This document shows, piece by piece, positions 49,441 to 63,980 of a stretch of 64,000 bases of DNA. How positions within the stretch are numbered: position 1 is the first letter of the stretch; each line of letters opens with the position of its first letter. Source of the stretch: Himantopus leucocephalus (taxonomy: Eukaryota > Chordata > Aves > Charadriiformes > Recurvirostridae); NCBI GenBank assembly GCA_003993805.1, contig RSEF01000002.1, positions 90,592,981 through 90,656,980 of the forward strand, in the 5' to 3' direction. Under the pieces are notes generated by a model. The model searched no databases, was not told the DNA's origin, and was given only the letters and a program-made list of their open reading frames with translations. A program made the position numbers and the translations under genes.

Positions 49441-52400
49441 AAAGTATACCAAAGAGTATCCAGGCTTCAACTCATTATCACCCAGCATTCAGCTCTAATA
49501 TCTGTGAGGCACAGAAGCACTGTTGTTTTCAGGGTACTGGTGGTAAGTATATGAAAATCTAGAGGTATTAGGCTGTTTATGCTAAATCCCACAATGAATC
49601 TGCAGAAAAGCATGAAGAGAATCTGTGAGGTCAGCTCTGAGCCTTCACTGTAAGATGCTGCATCTCTTTGCTCAGCTTCCTAACAGTGAATTCTTCCCAA
49701 CCTAATGCAAGTTGTGCTTTCTCTAATTTGATTCCATTGCTTTTTCCTGACCAACCCTCCAGGTGTCTTGATCAGCTGAACTTCCAAAATCAAAAGGAAA
49801 TTGATGAAACTTCAAAAAAACAAGAGCATGTTGTATGCTATATGCAGTACACTTTTGCAGAACTGTTACACCAAATGGAGAAAATAGCCTTGTTTCTCAT
49901 CTTGCTAGTTTAAGTTGAAGACATAATGTAAATTGTGATATTTATTTATAGTGTAACTTCCGTTGCTATGTAAAGACAAATTAATACTGTCTTTATAGTA
50001 CAGTACAAGATCTGGCACTGCCCCATGCTTTGATAGAACACAAGTGAATCCAATGTTATATGTGCTATTTCTCTATTTGCTGCTGCACATCTCTGAATTA
50101 CTTGGCCAAAAAAAAAAAAAAAAGGCAAGTCCCTGAAGAGTCCCATAATCCTCGTTGCATAAGCCTGAGGAATTATCAGAATTTGCAAGAGTGAAAGTAT
50201 ACTTGATGACTAGCCCTTTCAGCAGTAATATCTTCTTAACAGAATTTTTCTGTTATTCCCTAGTGGAAAAACACAAGAGATGCTTCAAACAGCTGTCCCC
50301 TAGTGCACATAGGACAGTTATTCACAAAAATATTTGCAATCATAACATACTAGCAGTTACCACTGGGCATTATTAGTCCTTTATATCTGAACCCAAAAAT
50401 AAACCTGAAAAATCTAAATTTTAGCAAATTCTGTGGCACTACTTGAAAGCATAATATTTCGCATAAAGTGCACAGTGGTCTCAGGCTGCATACCCACAAC
50501 ATGATAAAGAAAGTCCCTTGGTTTAACTGAACCAGTTCAGCTTATCTTTAGTTGTGGTAATTTTTTCACTCAGCTAATCATCCTTTGGGCTAATTTTCTA
50601 ACATTGCTCTTTATTTGCTCTCTACAGCTGTACTTAGGAAAGGAAGAGACACTAACACATAGTTGTATTTTTCTCATTTATTCCTTTAAATGAAGTTAAA
50701 GAAACTCTCAATTTTAAGAAGCGAAAAATCTCAGGAAGTGTTTTCATTAAAACTCTGCTGGCAGCAACAACTGTGCCTCTGGCACTGAAGGTCACCTGTT
50801 TGTTCCTCGGTTCTCAGCCGCTCTAATAGACTGTGTAATTTCTTCCTGTTGAAATGAAGTTGCAAGGAAGCATATTTCTTTCTTTTGTTATATTCTGACA
50901 TTTTATAAATTATTATTTTTAAATGTAATACTTTTAAGGTCTTATTATAATATTTTTGGTGTATTTAAAAGCTTTGAAAATACTAAGGCAAGGGAAAAGA
51001 TGCTATGGAAATAAGGTTCTACTTGTAAGATCATTCCATACTCGCTTTCTATACTTTGGCACTAATGGAAGAATTTCTATTCCTTTGTTACCTCTGACTA
51101 GGAGGGATGCTGCTACTAATGGAAATGGCCGATTCCTTTTTGCCTAAGTATCTGGTTCTGAAAATGCCACCTGAAAGTCCATGGAAAAGAGGAGAAGGAA
51201 CCATTCTGAAAATGCAGGGGCATCAGGTTGGACCACAAAGTTGTAAGGTAGATATAGATGAATAACCTATTTCTCCTGCTAGCTGTTCTCACAAATACAT
51301 AAACTGGTAAACCTTCAGCTAGATTTCTTATCAGTTTAGGTATTTTCATATGTTCTCAAGAGACCTTATAGGTACCAAGAGGAGGAGACCTCCTTATTTC
51401 AGTCTAATGGCAACACCTCCAAATAATGAGTGCTTTCCTCTTCTCTTAAGCCATTTCTTTAGTACAGTATTATATTGCATATAATAATATTCTTCAACCG
51501 GCAAGTTTTACTGCATTAGTTTTTTGGCAAGATCTATGAGTAATTCTTAAGCACTGAGACATTTTCCTCTCTAGATTTTCTATTTGTCAGTGTAAAATAC
51601 CTTACTTGAGATGGTTAATAACTGGGTTTAATAGGTTTAACTCTTTGCATATTCAAGAAGCATTGGTAAATAGTTCTGGATATTTAAGAATACTCTATGG
51701 AAATGTTGGCATATTCAGATTACTGTGATTCATAATGATTGGCTATTTTTAATCAGATCCATAAAGTACTACTGTTGTGATACATGGTGTCCCAAGGGAA
51801 ACTGCCACTGTAACTGCAGCTTTTCTGTATGCAGTTGGGTGCTCGCTATTCCTTATATTCATGAATTTTTTTGAAGTCAGCAACATAACAGAAATTCTGT
51901 AGAGCGTGCTGGCTTTCTACAGGTTTTTCATCTTGAAAGTGTGTTTTGTACTGCAGCATCAGCATTGGGCAGGAGGGGAAGTGGAAAGCTTTCATCTTGT
52001 ACGCACAGACAAACAAGGTATTGTCTTGTCTTGCTTGCCAGAGAAACTGAGAAGAAGTGAAGGCTCAGACAGAACTGACAGGAGGGAGGAGACCCAAGGA
52101 AAGCTTGTGAATGCACAGCAGTTTGATACCTAAGGCAGCACTTTTTGAGTGGTTTATGTTGGTATCTTTAATTTGGGAAAGCTTAAAGCAAAATAAAGAC
52201 AGAATACAAAGTGTTTTCAGGAACTAAAAAACGGAAGGTCTGAGAACGCTGTTTCTGTTTGCTGCTCACTCCTGATGTGTTTCATGAGCTGGGTAGGCCA
52301 CCCACTCCTCTCTTTCTCTAGGTGGAACCCTCATCGTGGTATATGGGGGGGTCTTAGTGTGAGCAGTGCTGTAGGCTGAGGGGTTTTCTTTGTGGGAGTG

Positions 52401-55400
52401 AGAAGGTTTGTATATGGAGCTTATATGAAGTTTTATATATATACCCTCGCTCACACATTATGTATGTAATGACAGAGAGAGAGAATATATAAAAATATAC
52501 AGAGATATGTATAAATCCTTGCCTTCTGTATTGTGGTGGGATTTATTAAAAAATGTCCACAGTGATTTAAATTCAAAAGATGAGAAATGCAGCATAGCCC
52601 ATGTCCATCTAATTGTAGCAGCAACAGAAATGTTTCTTAATAATAACAACAAATAGCAAACCTAAGATTTGTTTCAAACGCCAAGTCTATTGAGTTTTTC
52701 AGAGTTAGACCAGAAAACTACTTGTGTAACTATCCCCACATCCACGCCGCAGACACATATGCATGCATACCACTAGAACTCCTCACTATTTCAGTGATCC
52801 CTGGAAAGATATGGTAAAATATGCTGATGACAAACAAACTACTTCTTTGTCAGATAGGTGTAGCTATATAAATACTTTGCTGGTATGTCTGAAGGATATT
52901 TGACATGCTGACTGCTTGAATTAAAGCTAAGATGGAAGAGGAGCTCACTAGGTCCCCAGGGGAGCAAAGCACTCTTAATATTTTAACTTTTCATACTCCT
53001 TTCAAAGCAAATCTTCACAAGGAGCTTTGTTTGTGTACACAAAATTACATCTAGTTGTAGATACAGGTGACAATGCTTTATTCTTGCAAATGTAGTTATA
53101 AAGAATGTTCAGAATGTTCAGTTCAAGAATGCTAGCAGTTGTGCCTGGAATTATATATATTTTCTGTTACTCAAATTCATACGCTCTCGTGTTCCTCATG
53201 CGAAATAATTCATACTGTACATATTTTTATAAACTCAGGTTGAGATCCAGAAAATCCACACAGTAATTTGCTTGTAAAAATTATTTAGCGATGAAGAACT
53301 TTGCTTCCTCCAGTTGTAAAGTGAGTCACAATACCACGTACAGTTGTTCTTGGGTGAATATTCCTGTTATTGAAACTGCAGCAACAACAGCAATGAAATT
53401 GTTGGCACATAAAATTCCAGGGTGTCCTGTGAAAGTACAGTAGCACAGTCATGTCAGGGTTCAAAAAGGACAGGTAGATTAGGGGCTATAGGAACCAGCT
53501 GAGGAAAAGTCTGAATAGATTTGCCTGAGTGTATACTGATATTTCAAACAATCCCCTGAAGGAAAGCATGCCTTTCTCTTTTTAAGTCCTAATATTCCTT
53601 AAGTTTCAGTCTGTACCCTGGGTTCTTTCATGTGACATAGGTTCAAATATTGTTGAAGCATCTGTCCCTGCTCCTTCAACATTTTCTGAATGAGGTCCAT
53701 TGGTTTATTTTTCAAAGAATAAAGGCTTTGTTTCTTTATATTCTCTATTTCGGATAAATTCACAGAGTCCCTTAATCTTTCCCCCTGCCATCTGCTCTAA
53801 TTTTTCCTTTGATTGTAAATTTTATGGACCAAACATCCTAGAAGTGTAAATTAATGAAGTCTTATTGACTTCAATGGAATATCTCTGGTTTACAGCAGCT
53901 GAAGATTTGATGTTATATCTTAAATAAATATGTAAATGAAAATCAGGATGCTGCTATTGGCTACGCTATACCCCAAGAATGCTTTTAAAGTTATTTATTT
54001 TTCCCATGTGTGTTGCTGCATGGGGTTTTTTCCATTGTTTCCACCAGTATCATCTATAGATCTCTCTCCTTTATTTGCCTTATTTTCAGAATATGCAAAT
54101 TATAAGTAACATTCTTTTTGTCATGCTATTTTTCTCTGTAGTAAATTGTCTCTCTAGATGTTTGCTTCCCATCATAAAAAGGGGGGGATTAATCATCTTC
54201 TGGGAAGGTGTAGAATGTCTCCATCATCTGTAAAGAAAGCATAAATGATTAATTTAGACTGGATAGGGAAAGTTAAGTTAAATGAATTCTGCCTGTAGTG
54301 ACTATCTACCTTTACTGACTTTGTCAAATGGTTCCTCTTTGAGCACATATTGATATTTCTAAACTCAGAGGAAGTAACTCAGCAGTTTTAAATTTCAAGG
54401 GTATGCAAAAAAAGAAGGTATAACGTGTATTCCTTGATTCTATTAATCTGAAAATATATTTTTACCATCAGGCTTATGAAAAGTATGACTCAACCCGCAC
54501 CACTAGTTCCTGTTCCTTTGGCTAACGTCTGTTTAATTCAGACCATTTTGCACTGACAGAGGTGTACCAGAACAACTTGCAAAAGGCTCGTATCTTGCCT
54601 ACAGCATTCCATTTTCTTAAATTATAGTCTTCTCCTTTCTTTTTTAAAGAGGATATTAAGGAGGATTATTTCAGTTGTGGCTTGATACCTAAATCTTCAG
54701 ACTTGTAGTCATACATTTTTCTTTACTGGTTGATTGTCTGTTACAGGGCTGTCCCATTCTGGGTTTGCCCAGAACTAATCTAAACAGCATGATTATTTGT
54801 AATAACATGTAAGGAAGTCTCAAAATAATCGAATCTGGAAAGGTCAGTATCAGGAAAAAGTTCCTGTACATGAGGCATTTTCAAACAAGAAATGAAAGAC
54901 ATAAAGTGGCAGCCATGTAAATAGGAACATAATTAAAAGTACAGATGGAAAAAATAAGGGAAATTAGGTCAGTGATGATTCTACTGATTTAGCCAGAGAA
55001 TAACCGATGCGTGTACTAGAGGGTCTGTCATTTCCATGAAGAGCTTTATCCTACAAAGCCAGCAAAAAATAGAGTTGAAAGTGCAAGCAGCATTGAGTGG
55101 TTTGGAGCGTATTTGCATTTCAGAGAGATAAACAAGGGCAATGTGTGTCTGCAGTCAAGAGTTTGAAACTGCAACAAGAAGAAATCTGGAGAGTATAACT
55201 TGTTGGACACTATTTGTCCCCCTCTTTTTGATCAGTCTCTTTCCGATATATATGATGCAAAAGTGTAGTTGAATTGGTATTTGTTCCCAAATACCTGACC
55301 TGGTGCTGTGTAAAATGAGTCCTTTTAGGACGGTGTCATTAGCCTGGTGTGACAACGTCGTTGAAGATTTTGAAAATCTTTTCCTCAAAGCTGTTGCTGA

Positions 55401-58400
55401 CTTCTGTTTTTAGCTAGGACAGACAGGGATGACTCACGGGTGTTAAATTGGGTTTAAGACTGTATTTTTAAACCTCACTCTCCAGTTTGTAAGTGCTCAG
55501 ATTCTGTGCAGGAATTCAGACCTTCTACAATTTAGGGGTTATTTGTATTCACAGTGTATTCTTGTTTCAGAGGACAGCATTAGTCAGGGCATTGTGTTGA
55601 GTGGACATACGTCAGCTTGAAAGTGTCCTAATCTGCACATTCACCACTTGAACTGTTTCAGTGGTTCTAATTTAAGTGTCTCTCCATGGACATTCAGATG
55701 CTGTTACTTGTGTTGTCTTGTCTCTGATAGATGTTTGCTTAACATACATATGTTTTTTCTTTGGGTGGTGGATATTGAGACAGTTCTCTCTCTTTATGCT
55801 TGAGGTTGCTTTGAGCTACTTCAATAATGCCAAATGGTGATAATATTTTCTGATAAAATGGAGACAAATCTTGGGCCCACAGAGTTCCTTTTGCACAAGG
55901 TAATATGTTGGAAGCGTAGTGTTTGCCCAACAGGAACAGTGAATAAGAGGTGGTCAGTGGCATCAGAAAACTCACAGAAAGTTGCGCTGCAGTGTTCCAA
56001 AGGTTAATGTGCTTCTAAAAATGTCTAGCTAGTATCTGTAGATATGAGAGAAGTTTGGATAATTTATGTTCATCCAGAAACATTTATTAATTCTGAATAC
56101 CTTATTCACTACGAATAATTCCCATCACCACTCTTCAGTTGCAGCAGTCATCTAAACTTAATAGGTTTTTTTTCTAATTAAGCTTTTGTTTATTGTCCTC
56201 ATTTAGGCAGCAGTGAAATTGTGTTTCCATCACCTGAGAAATATTTTTCATTCTGAAATTCAGGTGTTCTATCTTTTCTTCTCTGCTCCCCCTCCCCATT
56301 TCTGATCAATACCCTCTGTTTCTTCCTGAACTCATTATTTTAATGCTTTACTAATTGTCAGTCCAGATCATTTGATAAGTAGGCTTAAAATTGTTCCAAA
56401 TCGATCAATGCTATAGCTCTGATTAGCACTTTAAAGTTCAATCATTGATTCTAACCTAAGTCTCTTCAATTACAGTGCCTGTCACTTCAGGTTGTCAGTT
56501 AAGTTTGTATCTATTATAAAGAAGTTATGTTAACTTTGAAAGTCCTTTACATGGGCAATTTTTCTGTCCAGTCTAATTTTTTTCCCTGTTTGTCATGAAG
56601 TTGAATTATTATAGGAGTCCTCCCTATATGTTCACAGGAGAAATATGAAACCTCTCTTCTCAGTAAACACGGAATTCTTAGACCTTGCACATTTGGGGAT
56701 AAGAAAGTCTGCTTCTTATTAAAGAATTTTAATTATCAGAGCCTTTGAAAGCTTCTTGAGACCCTGCTTGTGCCTTCTTCATTTCTGCTCACTGCAAGCT
56801 TTCTCTATTTGTCACAAGTCAGTTCTGTGTTTTCTACAAAGGATTTTTCTTGAATGTCCAGTGAAGAACAGCACACTTTTTGACTGCTATGAACATTGTT
56901 TTTCACTGAATAGCAACAGCTGCTGAGAGAATTTACCTGCTTAAAGTTAAGCTTGAAACAGTCTTTAAAGTCTTTTCTTCCCTCTCTGTCTTCCAGTTCG
57001 TAATAGTGCTTACAGTGAATGTATGTGTGCATGCTTGTGTACATAAATTAAAACCATTCATATATTGCTAGACAGAACAGGCAGCAGTTATGTTTTTGAC
57101 TCAGTATGACAATGTTGAAATGTAAGCTACGGTTGATAATCAGACTAATTTTTAGGAGCTAGTCCTGACCACCTGTAAGGCAAAACTATGTGTGAAACTC
57201 AATTGTATAAAAAAGACAAACGTAATGAAGCACTGGTAAAAATAAGTAAGAAAAAGGAAAGATCATTTGTGTGGTTTTCAAAAAATTGTTGATGTACAGG
57301 ATATGAAAACTAGATAGGCCTAACTTCTCATTAGTGGTTTTTGTCTGTAACTAATGGAGCTCCTGTGAAAATTATTGTCACGAGATTGGTCTGAGAATAG
57401 TAAACCTGAGGGTTTCTGATTCTCTCCCATTGAATTTGGAGTACTAAAGAATCACTTTACAAAAAAAGTACTGTTATATGGTGCAAATAAGACCTGCTCC
57501 CCATTTCTTCCCCTGCCCTTCACACCAATTTTGAGAGAAGAAACATTGCATTTCCCTGAAAAATACAAAAAGGAGGTGAAAGGTGTCGTGGAGGCAATGA
57601 AGATACATTATTAAGAGTAGAAAACTTACAAAAGCAAATAGCTCTTAAACTTATGGAGTGAGGTATAAATCTTATCCTTCTTGTACATCTCAGTCACCCC
57701 TTCCCAGCCTCATTACATTTCCCTTATTTTCAAATGTAGGTAAGTAAAGGAAACTGACTTGCTTCATTCACACACTATGTATTCATCCCCATGGTGCTTC
57801 TGGTTGAAACAATATTAATAACAAAATGAAGAGAAATCATAGCACAAAAGTGAAGATGGTGTTCCAACTGTTCTTTTTGTCTTCTCCATGTCTTGACACC
57901 CTCTGAGCTGCATCCTGCTCCCTGCGAGCTCACCTAGTGTCAAGGAAGGCATTGGGAGTCAAAGCAAAGGGCCTAGCTTTGCCTGTGAGAGCGGAGATGT
58001 TTATCAACAGAGAGTGAAGCATAGTGCAAATTCTGAGCCTGAAACGGGGATCAAACAATCATGGTCTACACAGTCCTTTCAAATATTCTGCTGGTCTTGG
58101 TGCCTGAGGGCAGCTTGAAAATTAGATTTGCTGCCAATACAACTGCATAGCCCCCATCTCTTTGGTTTTAAAATTCAGTTTGTGCTCTGTTCAACACAAG
58201 ATGAAGATAGCTTTTAAGCTTGAAGGCTTTGTTTATATTTGCATCATCAAGGCTGACTTCCTAAACCACCAGTTCAAAGCAATTCTATAAAAGAAGGGTG
58301 TTTTTTTTCAATTTTTTTAATAGAAATTGTGTCCCCATTGTGCATCATCTTGAAAATGAAAGCTTTTACTCTTTGAATACAAAGGGTACAAAATCAAAAC

Positions 58401-60332
58401 AAAATCAAACATTTACGACCTCTCTCAAATGAACTCAAAACAAGCAAAAATGCACTATGTCAATCAGCATGTCATTAGTGTTATCCTTTGAAACACAAGG
58501 GAGATGACTGATGAAATAACAATATGAATGCTGGTGAGTTTCTTCTGAGTTTTTAGGGTGGGCAGATGGGAGGATGTTTGATTTTTTGGTTTTGGCAGAT
58601 TTTGTACGTTTTTTAGTTAAAGCTCTCAACTGAAGTTCAGCAGGTTAGAATTTGGTTCCTTGATGAACTGCAGACCAGGATACATCATTTCAGTCTGCAG
58701 TTTCAAAGTTATTTGATACCGAAGTTCCTCTGACATGAATCAGTGGACACGGCAATTCATTAAGTTTTTGTGGACCATATTATCCATTCAGAAAAGGGAT
58801 GAAGTAATGTTTGTTTCTTCACAGCTTTTCTCTCTCCTGTATATAGCTGAGCTCCTTAGGCAGAAGTCTGTCTTACAGTCTGTTTGTGCAATATCCAAAT
58901 ATAATGGCGTCTCCCTCTTAGTTTGAGTTTCTAAATGCTATTGTCATATTCAGAATTATATCAATAAGTATGACACCAGCTTTATATTTGCAGTCATATT
59001 ACTCTATTTGTAGAAGCAGAATAAGCAGGTGATTTAGCAAAAATGGATGGCAGGGGTTTTTTCCCCCTGACTGCATGGATATTTCAATGCTACGTGTTAC
59101 CACTACAGATAGCTGATTAATCCCAAAATGGTTGTTTTCCATCCATCCTTGATCTGAATCCTTATGCAAATACCTCAACTTTGTGGATCCAAATATGCAA
59201 TTATCGTCATCTCTTATTTTTTGGTTATGAACTATGTCCACTTGAGTTACTCTCTCTCTGTAAGTATTTTCATAATGCTTGAAAACAAAGTAGGTTATGA
59301 CTTGCGTCCTACAATTATTCACATCACTGTATAAAACCAAGTATCCCTCCTGTATGATAGTTAAAATATGAGACCTTTTTATACACCCCAGGAGATATTA
59401 CTTGAAATGGTTTGGATTTGGGCTTTTTTTTTTTTTTTTTTGTGTATGGATCTNTTCAAAACTTGATGTTTTGCTCAGAATTAATCCTTGTCCCCTTCCC
59501 TCCAAGTGAGAACTTCCTCAAAAGGTTTATGTTCTAGCAGGCACCTAAATTACAGAAGCAGAAGATATCATTAAGTAATAGATTGGTACACCTGCATAAA
59601 ATGCATTTTTTTAATTTTTTACAGCAAATATATGCAGGTAGTAAATTACTTGTGCACTGGGACTATCCGTAAGTAATTCACCATACGTACTCAGGAAGAA
59701 TATCTTAAATGTTACATTCCACACATATCCATAATTAAGCTTATTCTCTTTACACTTCAGCATTTTCAGAGTTTATCTTGAGCTCTGCTATGTATCTCAG
59801 AAGATGCACAAGCAAACAATTCACACTGAAAGCAGGAGTCAGAATTAGGGAACTTAACATCTATTATGTAGCCTACAGTTGAAATAAAAATATTACAGAA
59901 AGGGGATGGCTAAAATTAAGTTGTTAATTCCTTATTTATCTATTTAAATGTGTGACTTTTTATTTTCAAAAAAGCAGCACAGTCTCAGATACCTGCATTT
60001 AAAGCATAACACTTCATATGTACAATGCTGCATATACAGTCTGTATTGTCTGCTGAGTGTATACACTGCCCTCGTTGCTGTATGGAGGCTTCTGTTTTCC
60101 AGAAGAGCTCAATCAGTGTAGAATCCACTTGACAAATGAAAGCCTCCAACTTTCCAGGTGCATGTTACAGAACAGATAACAAAGGACACAGGGCCGAGGT
60201 TGCTCCTGTCCTTTCTCTGTAGCTCCTGTTTGAACTGAGGGTGAGGGCTACCCGGCAGGGCTGCGGCGACTGCAGTTTATGTACATTGCCCAAGCTCGTT
60301 TTAAAAGAACTGGTTCAGGTACCCCTGGCAGC

Positions 60333-60346
60333 GTAGCCACGGCAAC
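60333..60346. promoter_or_regulatory. RFX X-box motif
   Basis: GTAGCCACGGCAAC fits the RFX X-box consensus GTNRCC-N(0-3)-RGYAAC at every defined position (GTAGCC, AC, GGCAAC). It sits in a GC-richer segment (about 60190-60510) that stands out from its AT-rich surroundings. This is motif evidence only; no gene start is visible beside it. Confidence 0.4.
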
Positions 60347-63300
60347 ACAGAGCTCAGCCCAGCCTAATTGCCCGAATATTTGCACAGCTTCTCAGGAGGG
60401 CTTTATAGCTTGAACTGAACCACTATACCTTCCTCACCCAAGGTAGCGCATGTAAAGGTAGCTCAGAGGAGTATACACAAGCTGCAGTCCCACCTTTGGC
60501 AGCAGAGTGGATGTATACTCTGCTTTAGACAGGTCAATCGGACTCAACCGGAGGAGATTGGTAGCCTGTAACATAAAGCAACAGGTCAAACTCAAACTGA
60601 TAGGCTGCCATTATATAAATCAATAGTATGCCCTCCTGTGGCTGCTGCCTTCTGTAACAGTCCTTCTTAAAAAGAAAGGAAAGCAAAACAAACAAAAACA
60701 TTAGGAATGGAGGGGATTGAAAAATAGACATCAAAAACATGAGAAAATGCGCTGTGTGAAGGCAGATTGAAAATCTCAGGACCACGCGGTTCAAGAGAAG
60801 ACAGACTGTCTCCACGGGTGATAGAATCAGGAGTAATGAGTGATATGTAGAACATAAATCAGATGTTCTTATTAATCATCTTTCAGGATGATGGTTTATG
60901 CTATCCCCACCTCTGAAACAGTTTCAGGACTGCATGTCTCCTGGGATCATATAACAGGGGATGTTATATGAGCATAGTTACAAATATGTTTTCCAATCTG
61001 TAGATTTCAACACTTTTTGTTTATTTTTATCCATGTCTGAAGATACCGCCTGCTTCAATTTCACAGCAATATACACTGCAGCCAAAACAGCTTTGAACTC
61101 AGACGTAGCACAAGTTTGACTGTTCAAAACAACCTTCTTAATAATCTCAGGTTTATGTTCCTGAAGATGAACTGATATTTTTTGTTGAATGCGTCTTTGA
61201 TAATCTAGTTTGTAAACTGATGTCTTAGAAACATAAGTGTGTCGGTGCATTCAGAAACTACAAGAAAGGGGTAATTTGCATTTTTATGCAACTTCTCTTT
61301 CTTGTAATGAATTCCTGAAGCAGTTAAAGGACATCAGCACACTGCAACCATTACACGTGCATCACGTTGCGGGTTCCTCTAGTTTTTATTTCTCTTGGGA
61401 AATGTCTCCAGGTACTGTGGAGCTGATGGCCTTGAAGACTCACACCATTGGTTTCCTGAGTTTCTCTAAACTTGATTTTGAGTTTTGAAATTGTGAAGGC
61501 AAAAGAGAATCAAACCCCTCAAAAGTGATGCGGGAATGAATCATTTACATGCGAAGTTAACAGTCTGAACAGCACCTCAATCTCCCATAAAAGAGGAGTT
61601 GCAAGTCTGAAAGTCAGTAGTGCATAGTCTCTGTGTTTTCTTGTTGGCAGTTATGATCATTATTAACAACATTGACTTTATGAGGAGTAGAACAGATTAT
61701 TACTCCAGAGAGCTTATTCTGAGCAGGAGCAAATATCACTGTCGGTTTTTCAGAATTTTGAAAAGCAGTTTGGATTTTGGAGATCCGCAGTTTAACTTTG
61801 ATGAATAAACAAGATCAATTTTTAAATCTAAAAAAATCTTGGTGAAGTAGTAGGAATTTTTCAGATGAATTTCACATACTGTTTTTCTGTATAAGTTAGT
61901 TAATAGGAAAGAACATGAGCTTCAACAGCTATCAGCAAGTTTATTACTAAGTTCCTGAGGGCACATAAGGAAAATTCCACTGTTACCACAAGGAACCTAA
62001 AAACTGACAGCTGAATATGGCTCCTGTATTTGACCTGCCCCTTTCTCTTTCTGTTTGATGGTTTGACATCTCCATCATGCTAGATCTGACTTCAGCGCTT
62101 TGAAAAATTTCAATAACTATTCATCTTTTTTTCCCCACCATTATTTTGTCTTCAGTGACAGCATGCCACTCCATGTACAACTGAGCAGAACCATATCTCT
62201 AGGATTTTCTATTGTATCCTCTGGTGGAATAGTGGTTTATACCTCTGCAGATTTCTACATGTTCATGGAATTTATTTGGGTGTTGATGTATTCTCTGTCC
62301 CCTACGGACAGCTCTGACTACAGCTGGATACAGCTTGCAAAGAGAATTTGAGGAGCTGCTGTGATGTTTCTTTGGTTCCTCATGGGAGTGAGTGAGCACA
62401 TTGTAATGGTTGCATAATTGTTCCTTTTGGACAACTTTATGGGTTTCTGATTGATTTAAGTACAACAGCTTCTGAGGGCTGTCATATAGCACACATAGAC
62501 ATTATGGGGAAGGACTGTTTTTCCAAAGCTACCTGCAATTGAAGGCAGCAGAGTTTCATCTCAAGCTACTGTCTTGCTATGCAGAACTTGGTTCCTGTCC
62601 CCTTGAGTGGCCAGGCTGTCTTGCAGTGCCTTATTGCAAGTATAATGTCAGGTACCAGTGGCCTAGAAAAAAGTACCAAACATTGAATTTTTAGCAGCAG
62701 CTAAGGGTGAATGGTTCTTCAATATGTGATTAGGAATAAAGTAGAAATCTTAAAATGGTCACTGTGTCTTGTGATTTGTACAACACCAGTTATGAAAAAT
62801 ATTGCATAGAAAGGTATGTAATGTCATGCAAGGTTTTCTGTGCAAAGTGGAGAAAGTAGAAAAAAATTATCCAGGTCAGGGCTTTTATTGTTACTGTCAA
62901 GAAAAGATTCAGCTAATAGGTGAAAAATGTTCAAGATAATTTCAGTCCTTTTTATCCACACAAGATAATTAATTGTTGTAGTGGGTTGTCTTTTATAAGA
63001 TTTTCATAGGAGGTGGTTCAATCAAGAGCATATTCTTTTCCATATGAGACAATGTTAGCTGAAAGCAGTGCACCCCCCAGCAGATGACTTTTGTGAGTAC
63101 TCGGACTACGACTACCGTGCAGAGTTTGATTTCCATTAGTTGTTAGTTTGCAAATCAGTCATAAAAGTGAACCAGAAAGCTCAAATAAAAATTGAATTAG
63201 TTCTAGATTTATGTTCTTGACGACACCTATTGACCAGGCTTTCAGGGTATGTGTTATGGAATTTTTTAAAAACTTTTATAGTAAAAGTTGTTTTCCTTCC

Positions 63301-63980
63301 CACATCTATAAAAAATTATACAGCATTTTTATCTCACTAAAAATATAACAGAATATACTATTTTGTGGTATCTCTAGTACCACACATTGCAAAGATGTTT
63401 TTCCCTGAGATCTGACAACGATATTTGACAAGAAATCTGCATTGAATGAGAAAGTGCTAGTAATACTCAGTAAAGAAAAAGGATTGCAGAGGGATGAGTG
63501 GGTGTAAAAGATGAGATATATTTGTGTATTAATCCTGCTGTAAGTGGTAGGAGTGAACACACAGCTCTGCAATTAACCACTCTGAAATCAGATTTGAGAT
63601 TACTGAATAAAAGATGTCTGGACGGCTACATATTTGAATAGAGGAAATACATATACACTTATTTGTTGTAAGAAATAGAATGCATCAGGACCATTGTTGT
63701 TGCACATTATTCCAATTTAACCTAAGGTACAAAATGAGAAGAGATGGAGATGGTGACTATGACTGCACTTTCAGTATCCAGCCTCAGGTACAAAAATTAC
63801 TCTGTGCTGTAGACAGGGCTAGGAATATGAGTTCATTTCATTGTGTACAATCTTAAGTGTGATCAAAGTGTAATTTTGTGAAGACGTTTTTTCCCCCAAC
63901 ATCTGTAAAGAAAGTCATTGTGTGGTGACACAGAAGACGCTGAGAGGGCTAATGTTTGTGTCTTTGGGCAGATGACAGCT

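Larger units (their letters stand above)
49043..63980. other. Intergenic, no gene recognised
   Basis: About 15 kb of AT-rich sequence without recognisable exons, RNA genes or large repeats. Local features are a 16-bp palindrome (49425-49440), a TATA-rich patch (about 52420-52510), a single N after a poly-T at 59454 and the GC-richer X-box segment near 60.2-60.5 kb. Confidence 0.6.

Noticed and set aside
58999..59340. 113-codon minus-strand ORF
   Set aside because: It has no recognisable domain, no splice context and isolated AT-rich surroundings. It is compatible with chance.
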